From: Rheinheimera mangrovi | GTDB lineage: Bacteria; Pseudomonadota; Gammaproteobacteria; Enterobacterales; Alteromonadaceae | Assembly: GCF_003990335.1 (NCBI RefSeq) | Contig: NZ_CP034683.1 | Location: forward strand, 2,370,501-2,434,500 | Direction of reading: 5' to 3' | DNA length: 64,000 nucleotides | Shown: positions 58,122 through 64,000 of the stretch, one piece after another | How positions within the stretch are numbered: position 1 is the first letter of the stretch | How the letters are laid out: each line of letters opens with the position of its first letter | Program-made: the position numbers and the translations under genes | The notes under the pieces: generated by a model | What the model saw: only the letters and a program-made list of their open reading frames with translations | Database searches by the model: none | What the model was told of the DNA's origin: nothing

Positions 58122-58913
58122 TCAATAGGAGTTATAGCCTTTCGAACCATGTTCGCTCGTGGTAATTGACCCCGCTTTCTTTCTGGCATCTTGTTCCTGA
58201 GCATTCATGCTTCCTAAAGCTGTGTGCGGGTGTAGTGCCAGGCCCTTTGACATCGCCGATTTGAGGGTTCCGGCTGAGTAAGTTTCCAGATCATCGCCAT
58301 TCGCACCGTCATAATCACGTGGATCACCCATATTCGAAGTAATAGACCCTTGGATCGCGGCAGCGTGTTTTACATTTTTCTTCATGTCCCAATACCCCAG
58401 ACTTACATTGAACTCATGGGTATGTTGATTTGCATTTGGGCTGCCGCTCACTTCCACTGTGTACCAAATAGGTGACTGATGAGTCCACAATTGCGTTTTT
58501 GCATAATTTTCCGTCGTCATCAAGTGCTGCTTATTAGCTGCCCGCGTGATTGGAAAAAGATTATTGTTTAAAGCTTTGCCACCCAGATTGTCATTCAATA
58601 AATGTCCCTTTACTAAATCACCGCCATTGATAACGTAGTGCTTTCTCAACGCATCCATCATCGGTGTCTGATCTGCATTGATATTCGCGCTTTCACCTCG
58701 CACCGGATCAGCGGGGTCAAGTAACGCCTCCATCTTCTTGCCGACAATCGTCGTATGTTTACCCCAGGTAAAATTTTGCCCTTCGTTCTTTACATAGGAT
58801 TTAGCTTGTACTGGCGTGCGATTGTCCTGCAGCACCGTTGCACCTTTACGCTGACGCACATTGCCACCTTTCGTGTCCTGCTGTTTTTTGTGTTCAACCT
58901 TAAACTCAGCCAT
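58122..58913 (-). CDS. eCIS-type effector: shared leader and nuclease-like domain
   Basis: A 263-residue protein that starts with the same leader as the DUF4157 effector ([10 protein letters not shown], then QRKG-TVL-DNR; 23 of 32 residues identical) but has no DUF4157 domain. The body carries VKGHLLNDNLGGKALNNNLFPITRAANKQH (about residues 101-130), a motif seen in polymorphic-toxin DNA/RNA non-specific endonuclease-like domains, with His103, Asn107 and His130 as candidate active-site residues. It is likely a nuclease payload; no immunity gene is recognisable next to it. The AAA+ stop codon TAG begins its AGGGG ribosome-binding site. Confidence 0.75.
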   Translation of the reverse strand: MAEFKVEHKKQQDTKGGNVRQRKGATVLQDNRTPVQAKSYVKNEGQNFTWGKHTTIVGKKMEALLDPADPVRGESANINADQTPMMDALRKHYVINGGDLVKGHLLNDNLGGKALNNNLFPITRAANKQHLMTTENYAKTQLWTHQSPIWYTVEVSGSPNANQHTHEFNVSLGYWDMKKNVKHAAAIQGSITSNMGDPRDYDGANGDDLETYSAGTLKSAMSKGLALHPHTALGSMNAQEQDARKKAGSITTSEHGSKGYNSY

Positions 58914-58987
58914 GTTATGCCCCTAGTTAAATTGCACCGTCAGGTTGTCTTTGCGAAATTCGCGTTTAATGCCTTGGATCAGATCGT
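58879..58987 (-). repeat. direct repeat, copy 1 (leader plus ATPase tail)
   Basis: The parental-looking copy of the repeat at 57907-58015. It spans the start of the nuclease-like effector and the last ~22 codons of the intact AAA+ gene. Confidence 0.9.
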
Positions 58988-60278
58988 AGCGTTCTACCAG
59001 TTTTTTACCCCGGCTGACCGCGTTTAGTGCGCAGTAACGCAACACGTTGATAATAGCCCCGCCCGCCAGTTCGTGGTCTTGCGCGAGCTTCGTCAGGTCA
59101 ATATCCTCAGCCAACTCACACACCCCTTCAAACGCTTTCTGCCATAGCTGTAAGCGCTGCGTTGCACCCGGCATGTTAAAGTGGATCATGGATTGGAAAC
59201 GGCGGGTGAAAGCCTCGTCCATGTTCGCTTTGAGGTTGGTGGCGAGAATAACGGTGCCAGGAAAGTCCTCAATGCGTTGCAATAAATAACCGGTTTGCTG
59301 GTTGGCATGCCGGTCGTTAGAACTGCTGGCAGCAGTACGCTTGCCAAACAGCGCATCAGCCTCATCAAAAAATAGAATCCAGTCTTTATAACTGGCTGCA
59401 TCAAATACTTTGCCGAGGTTTTTCTCCGTTTCGCCTATGTACTTCGATACGATCATCGACAAATCCACCCTATACACCTCACGCCCGGTGGATTTGCCCA
59501 GTAAAGCAGCCGTCAGGGTTTTTCCCGTACCGGGAGGGCCGTAAAACACAGCACGAAAACCTGGCTTGACCTTACGGGCCAGGCCCCAGTCGCGCATCAG
59601 GCTGTGGCCATGGGTGATCCAGGCCCGTATCTCCTGCACTTGCGACATCACGTGATGATCCAGCACCAAATCACTCCATGTCAGTGCGGTGACAATTGGG
59701 CTGGCGGGAAAGGCCGGGCTTAACTCTGGGCGAATTTTTTCTCCGGTCAACAACAGCTGTAGCCACTGCTGCGACAAACTCCACACTCCGGATAACAGTG
59801 GAAGTTTGTCGTCCGATTGCTCCAGTGTAATCACCATTTCTGCAGCAAAGCGATGGCTGGGCGCGAGAATGCGCATGGCCTCCAGCCGCAACTCCGAGTT
59901 GTTGGCGCTCAGCAGAAATGCCAGCGTCTGCCCTGTAGGTAAAAAACCGCTGAAGGCTTTATCGCTGTATCCGCCAAATTCACTAAAGCACCGCTCGGTC
60001 GTGCCGTTTACACTTAAAAACACATCCAGATATTCGGGCCGAACATGGGGTGCCAGAGCCAGCGCTAAGGCCAGGCGTTCAAAAGTGTCGAGCTGCCAAT
60101 CTGAGGCCTGCCGCGCATATTCACTCTGCTCGGGCACCAGTTCGGGCGGCGCTATATCCAACCAGTGATCCTGGTGCCCCTCGTGTTTCAGATAGCTGGC
60201 AATCACCTGCTGGATCACGGCATTCAGCCAGTCGAGCTCGCGATACAGCGCTTGTAGATTTTGTTCAGGCGTCGGCAT
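58923..60278 (-). CDS. AAA+ ATPase of the eCIS-associated type
   Basis: A 451-residue ATPase. The N-terminal ~200 residues are helical with WLDIAPPELVPE and resemble the accessory part of eCIS ATPases. The AAA+ core has Walker A GPPGTGKT (247-254), Walker B ILFFDEADALFG (301-312), sensor 1 ILATNLK and arginine fingers FTRRF (357-361). The pattern KYIGETEKNLGKVFD is the CDC48/FtsH-like second helix. In eCIS loci this protein is near the end of the assembly genes and is thought to act in particle assembly or disassembly. ATG 60278 is chosen; an upstream GTG at 60290 is possible. Confidence 0.85.
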   Translation of the reverse strand: MPTPEQNLQALYRELDWLNAVIQQVIASYLKHEGHQDHWLDIAPPELVPEQSEYARQASDWQLDTFERLALALALAPHVRPEYLDVFLSVNGTTERCFSEFGGYSDKAFSGFLPTGQTLAFLLSANNSELRLEAMRILAPSHRFAAEMVITLEQSDDKLPLLSGVWSLSQQWLQLLLTGEKIRPELSPAFPASPIVTALTWSDLVLDHHVMSQVQEIRAWITHGHSLMRDWGLARKVKPGFRAVFYGPPGTGKTLTAALLGKSTGREVYRVDLSMIVSKYIGETEKNLGKVFDAASYKDWILFFDEADALFGKRTAASSSNDRHANQQTGYLLQRIEDFPGTVILATNLKANMDEAFTRRFQSMIHFNMPGATQRLQLWQKAFEGVCELAEDIDLTKLAQDHELAGGAIINVLRYCALNAVSRGKKLVERYDLIQGIKREFRKDNLTVQFN

Positions 60279-60282
60279 AAGG

Positions 60283-61125
60283 CTAATCACTCAACAGGGC
60301 TACATCGTCAAGCGACATATCCACCCAGTTAAAAAAACCAATGCTGGTGGTCAGATTCAGCTCGTTGACTTTGACCAGATCAAGCAAATCGGTTTGGAGC
60401 CAGTTGGCTATTTCCCCTCCTCCCAATTCAGCTTTGTTTTCGACAATCAGACTCAGGTAGCGGTCAGTCATCGCATCACTCATCACCAATTTTTTGGCCT
60501 TAAAAAAATATGCAGCCTGGTCGTTGGTTTTTTCATAGCAGGCTATGCCCGTGCATCGTTCTGCTCTGGCCGAACTGTGACTGAGCAGCCTAAAGCTATT
60601 GCTTTCAGAAAGTGCTGCCGACATTTCCAGACGGGCATCGGCCTGTCCCGCCACAGCCAGCCCCCAGTCTTCCGCCGTTGCCACACCGGTAATAACGTAT
60701 ACCTGCCTGAAGCCATAATGCAGCTGGGTTAACTTTAAGGTCAGGTCATCTCTGATTTGGGCCCAGTTCAGCAGCAGGCTTGCTTTTGGCTTGCTTGCAT
60801 GAAAGATAAAATCGCCAGTATGTGAGAATTCGAGTACCTGTCTGGTCCAATAATAGTCTTCACTATCGCGTCCCTGTTCAGACTGGGTCTCGCACAGCAG
60901 TTGCTTTACCCCGCTGCTTAATTCCCAGTCGTTCTGATCCAGCGGGATCTCTCGGCTCACCAGCAAATTTTCTACTAAATGAGCATCGCCAATATTAAGC
61001 AAAGGCTGAAAGCGGCCCTGCCTCAGCTGGCACAGATCACCCAGCGCCAGCCTGCGCGTGAAAGGGTGCATCGGCAGCCAAGCCGTTTGCTGATAGCAAT
61101 GGCTGTAAAACACTTTTTTAGACAT
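60283..61125 (-). CDS. uncharacterised protein of the eCIS-like operon
   Basis: A 280-residue soluble protein I do not recognise. It starts MSKKVFYSHCYQQTAW, has a mixed alpha/beta composition and no membrane segment or signal peptide. A strong ribosome-binding site (GGGAGGGG, five bases before ATG 61125) sets the start, rather than an in-frame start 33 bases upstream. It lies between two clearly operon-linked genes and overlaps the possible GTG start of the AAA+ gene. Similar unnamed proteins sit beside eCIS ATPases; the role is not known to me. Confidence 0.7.
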   Translation of the reverse strand: MSKKVFYSHCYQQTAWLPMHPFTRRLALGDLCQLRQGRFQPLLNIGDAHLVENLLVSREIPLDQNDWELSSGVKQLLCETQSEQGRDSEDYYWTRQVLEFSHTGDFIFHASKPKASLLLNWAQIRDDLTLKLTQLHYGFRQVYVITGVATAEDWGLAVAGQADARLEMSAALSESNSFRLLSHSSARAERCTGIACYEKTNDQAAYFFKAKKLVMSDAMTDRYLSLIVENKAELGGGEIANWLQTDLLDLVKVNELNLTTSIGFFNWVDMSLDDVALLSD

Positions 61126-61181
61126 GATTACCCCTCCCGCTGCAAGGCAGGCCAGCACTAGCCGGCCCCCCGCCTTAACCG

Positions 61182-62048
61182 TTATGCTGCGTAAGCTGCA
61201 GCTGTTGCAGCCGCCAAACCTGCTTTGTAGGAGTTCAGGCTGGTGGTGGCCGTCGCCAACGCGCTTTGGGCATAAGCCAGTTGCTGATTTACGATATTGA
61301 CGTTAGTCAGAGCCTGGTTATATTTTTCGCTCGCTTTGTCGTACGCCTGCTGCACCAACGCTAAAACACCGGTGCAATCTGGTGTAAAGCCAACGACAAA
61401 GTTGCCATCAACAACCAAACCAGCCACATTCTGCGTTCCTGAGACCAGTGTCTGCCGTTCAATTGTGCTTTTAAGCCTTGTCACCTGATCGTTTTCAAGT
61501 GTGATGATCTGCTCTGAACGCAAGGAGGTCGCCTCAGCCACATAACAGCTTTGTAATGCTGCGAGTGTAAGAGCTACAGCATTGTTGGCGTCAGCCGTCG
61601 CCTTCGCCATAAAGCTGATTAAAGTATCAGGTACCAGTGGATTACTTAATTTTTGCTTATTCACCAGTTGGCCAAACCTGTCTATCAGCTCAACCGTAAA
61701 AATCAATTTATTGATGAGTGTTGCCATTTCGCCTGACACCCGCTTGATTTCTCTGGTCGCTGTTCCAGTTTGTTTCAATGCCAAGCCTGTGCTGGTGCAC
61801 AAGGCGTTAACACTGGAATCTATGTCAATGGCCAGATTGAAGTTCGTCAAAGCTGCGGCTTTATTGAGCTCAGCTGCGGTTAAATAAGCATTAAACTGAA
61901 TGGATTTGGCGGTCTCAGCATCAACAATGGCTTGGTATTGATCGACCTCGTACTGGGCTTCTGCCACTTGCATTGCCAGCCAGTCGAGCTGGGCTTTTTC
62001 TTTGTAAACAATGCCGACTGCGAGCGAATTAATTGTCATGTTATTCAT
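61182..62048 (-). CDS. uncharacterised alanine-rich helical protein
   Basis: A 288-residue protein that is almost entirely predicted helix, rich in Ala, Gln, Asn and Thr, with long heptad-like stretches (residues 17-150 and 225-288, including YDKASEKYNQALTNVNIVNQQLAYAQSALATATTSLN). No signal peptide or membrane segment is clear. GGAGAG seven bases upstream supports ATG 62048. Length and position suggest a structural or accessory part of the eCIS-like operon. I do not assign a family. Confidence 0.75.
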   Translation of the reverse strand: MNNMTINSLAVGIVYKEKAQLDWLAMQVAEAQYEVDQYQAIVDAETAKSIQFNAYLTAAELNKAAALTNFNLAIDIDSSVNALCTSTGLALKQTGTATREIKRVSGEMATLINKLIFTVELIDRFGQLVNKQKLSNPLVPDTLISFMAKATADANNAVALTLAALQSCYVAEATSLRSEQIITLENDQVTRLKSTIERQTLVSGTQNVAGLVVDGNFVVGFTPDCTGVLALVQQAYDKASEKYNQALTNVNIVNQQLAYAQSALATATTSLNSYKAGLAAATAAAYAA

Positions 62049-62081
62049 TTTTACTCTCCATAGAGCCGTTGTGTTTTATTG

Positions 62082-63896
62082 TTAAGCCTGAGTGCAAACA
62101 GTGATAGCTGGCAGTGTATTCGCCATTACGTTGGTATACTGAGCCTGATCGCTGGGATCCCCAGTGGCAACCGTCAGTATGTAAAGCTGATAACTGGTGT
62201 TTGGCTTGATCACATTGCCGAAGTTGTCAGTTGCAGTCGGCGGAAAATTAAAGGTACAGCGGCCTGATACTGCTGCTGGCACTGCGATATAATTCGCAGG
62301 TGAAACCTGCCCTGCGATGGCCTGATTAAAATAGATGGGAGGCAAGTTTAGGTTCTCAGGACAACGCAATAGATTGAGGTCCGGCATTCCGCCTTGTTCA
62401 ACAAGAATGCAACGGAATTCATAAGCAAGGATCGCTGTGGACGAGCCAGCTGCCAGTGCTTCGGCAGCCGATGAGGTCGCAGCAGGTTGTTCGCCTGAGA
62501 CAATCTGCTGTACAGAAGCAGCTGTATCAGCCTGCGCGGCAACAGATTTCGCCTTGCCTTTACCTGGGGCAGCGGTAGTCGTATTTTGTTGCACTGTCCC
62601 AGTATCAGCAGATGAGCCTAATGGCGTAAATGTGAAACTGGCGGTCGACCAGGTCACGCCTGCAGCATCCGGGGCGCTATTTGGAGTAACTTCCAGCTTT
62701 TGCGCTAATGGCAAAATGGTTGCCGGAGTAAATGGCTGGCTTGGTGCAGACAGTAACTCCGAATAGTTATTAATGTACTGTTTGTATGCTTTGGATAGCT
62801 CGATATACAAAAAGGCAACGTAGCTTGAGCCAGCCAGAACAGGATTGCCAAACGCATCAGAGCCAAGCTGTATGCTGGTCGGTGATCTTTTCACCGCACC
62901 TGTCACGTCGATGCTTGCATCCGGAGTAATACTCACAAAAAGGCTATTGTCGCCCGCAGGTCGTTGTGAAAATAATTGCTCAACCTGATCAATCGAAAAG
63001 GTAGTCTGATTTTGCGCCGGCACTAGCGTCAAGTAGTAGACAGGATCCGCGTCCGGAATGGTCACATCAGCAGCTTGGGGCGAATAAAAAGCTGGTAACG
63101 GCAGCGCCGCAAAGGATGCTGTTATTTCAGACCCGGACACGACACTTATACTCAGGCACTGATTGAGTTGGTTGTTGCTGTTGTCGTATGCCGTATTAAT
63201 GGCAGACACTTCTCTTCTGGCGTCAGCAAGTTCTCCCTCGGCCTGCCGCTCTGCTTTGCTGGCTGTGGTTATTTGTGCATTTTCTGCAATGCCCTGTTTG
63301 GTGAATTTATCCAGTTCGGCCTGGGTCGATGTAAACAAGTTATCTATTTTCGATTTCACACTTGTCGTTTGAGCTAAAACCTCGCTGATGGTAATTTCAG
63401 CGGTAGAGCCAGAGGCGTTCATCGCACTTTTTGAGATCCGTTTTGCTTCATTCGCCACTTCATTGATCAGGCTGTTGGCGCTCTGAATTTTTTCGTACAC
63501 ATCGGTTTGGTATAGAGCTGCAGTTGCAATATTAAATGCAGCGCCTATATCTGAAGCCAGTACCGAAATGGCATTGGAAGCGATCTGCACATTGGCAGCA
63601 GCAGTAGCCGTATTGGTGATGCTCACTGCAACATCGGTATTTGCCTCTGTGGTCGAGGTGAGTAAATTGAACACCTGGTTCGCGTTGATCAGGCTTTGAT
63701 TATTGATATTTTGCCAGGTGGTAACGTCATCTTCCGTCCCCTCCAATTTGTCCCGAGCGGTGATTTCCGCTCCTTGCGCATAATAAAGCGTGTATTCGGC
63801 CACAGTTTTTAATGAATCCAAATTGGACTGATTAAGCGCCAGAGCCGACAAGGTATTGACCACTGTCTGTTGAAGGTTTTCATTGTAAGTATTCAT
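62082..63896 (-). CDS. uncharacterised two-part protein (helical N-half, beta-rich C-half)
   Basis: A 604-residue protein. Residues 1-245 are helical with long Ala/Asn/Ser runs (LLTSTTEANTDVAVSITNTATAAANVQIASNAISVLA) and a coiled coil near 205-245. Residues 260-604 are strand-rich, with Pro/Thr/Ser linkers and two fibronectin-III-like segments (SSYVAFLYIELSKAYKQYINNYSE and NTSYQLYILTVATGDPSD), and a Gly/Lys/Ala hinge around 455. The mixed layout recalls fibre or spike-associated proteins, but I cannot name it. AGGA before ATG 63896 is the ribosome-binding site. Confidence 0.75.
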   Translation of the reverse strand: MNTYNENLQQTVVNTLSALALNQSNLDSLKTVAEYTLYYAQGAEITARDKLEGTEDDVTTWQNINNQSLINANQVFNLLTSTTEANTDVAVSITNTATAAANVQIASNAISVLASDIGAAFNIATAALYQTDVYEKIQSANSLINEVANEAKRISKSAMNASGSTAEITISEVLAQTTSVKSKIDNLFTSTQAELDKFTKQGIAENAQITTASKAERQAEGELADARREVSAINTAYDNSNNQLNQCLSISVVSGSEITASFAALPLPAFYSPQAADVTIPDADPVYYLTLVPAQNQTTFSIDQVEQLFSQRPAGDNSLFVSITPDASIDVTGAVKRSPTSIQLGSDAFGNPVLAGSSYVAFLYIELSKAYKQYINNYSELLSAPSQPFTPATILPLAQKLEVTPNSAPDAAGVTWSTASFTFTPLGSSADTGTVQQNTTTAAPGKGKAKSVAAQADTAASVQQIVSGEQPAATSSAAEALAAGSSTAILAYEFRCILVEQGGMPDLNLLRCPENLNLPPIYFNQAIAGQVSPANYIAVPAAVSGRCTFNFPPTATDNFGNVIKPNTSYQLYILTVATGDPSDQAQYTNVMANTLPAITVCTQA

Positions 63897-64000
63897 AAGT
63901 TCCTCATTTTTATCCGATTATTCAAACATTAATGACGTTGTTTCATTGCTCCAAAAGCCGGACATCCGTTAGGTTGGCCATGTCACATAAATCGCTTTTT
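63897..64000. other. end of window, upstream of the operon
   Basis: The first 104 bases upstream of the last minus-strand gene. No stop or start for another gene is clear, so the operon probably continues beyond the window. Confidence 0.4.

Noticed and set aside
54720..64000. Second copy of the tRNA-Pro 3' end as an attachment site
   Set aside because: Looked for TTCGAATCCTCTCGTACCG in this stretch; none seen.

Overview
The window looks like chromosome from a marine or freshwater gammaproteobacterium of the Alteromonadales/Chromatiales type. Rheinheimera or a close relative is my best guess, by inference from gene content and gene neighbours; no 16S gene is present. Nearly all of the first 54 kb is housekeeping sequence, mostly on the minus strand, with tight operons and clear intrinsic terminators. 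Positions 54.6-64 kb are accessory.

Layout of the core part. 0-5.2 kb: the start of fadH, then sppA, tRNA-Ser(UGA), a YccA/BI-1 membrane protein and the tusDCB-tusE sulfur relay genes for tRNA 2-thiouridine. 5.2-12.5 kb: a minus-strand run of lrp, ftsK, lolA, rarA, crcB and serS, with ald divergent from lrp. 13.8-16.3 kb: a DUF192 protein, then a small accessory patch with a chromosomal ccdAB toxin-antitoxin pair and an OafA-type acyltransferase. 16.3-24.4 kb: a PlsC-like acyltransferase, zapC, pyrD and the 180-kDa NAD-glutamate dehydrogenase. 24.6-31.6 kb: a four-gene export cluster (DUF1302, DUF1329, YCF48-like, MMPL/RND). 31.9-44.5 kb: pepN, nhaC, prc, proQ, msrC, a SIMPL protein, an M1 aminopeptidase and an unusual protein kinase. 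44.7-49.9 kb: the branched-chain 2-oxoacid dehydrogenase operon (bkdA1-bkdA2-bkdB) and astE. 50-54.5 kb: a secreted lamin-tail/endonuclease I protein, an EamA transporter, and a LysR regulator divergent from an SbtA-like bicarbonate permease.

The accessory region starts just after tRNA-Pro(GGG) at 54.64 kb. It holds a plus-strand TolB-like/winged-helix protein and then a minus-strand operon that enters from beyond position 64000. That operon encodes two large unrecognised proteins (604 and 288 aa), a 280-aa unrecognised protein, an AAA+ ATPase of the type found in extracellular contractile injection system (eCIS) loci, and two effector-like proteins. One effector has a DUF4157 (eCIS core) domain. 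The other has a nuclease-like motif. Both begin with the same leader of about 32 residues although the rest is unrelated.

The main discovery lead is this effector tail. The leader DNA and the last ~70 bp of the AAA+ gene are repeated upstream of the second effector, leaving a dead 22-codon copy of the ATPase C-terminus. This is the footprint of a tandem cassette duplication that swaps payloads behind a constant leader. Other points of interest are two ~120-bp imperfect palindromic repeats bracketing the bkd operon, a REP-like palindrome between prc and nhaC, and a likely attenuator inside the DUF1302/DUF1329/RND operon.
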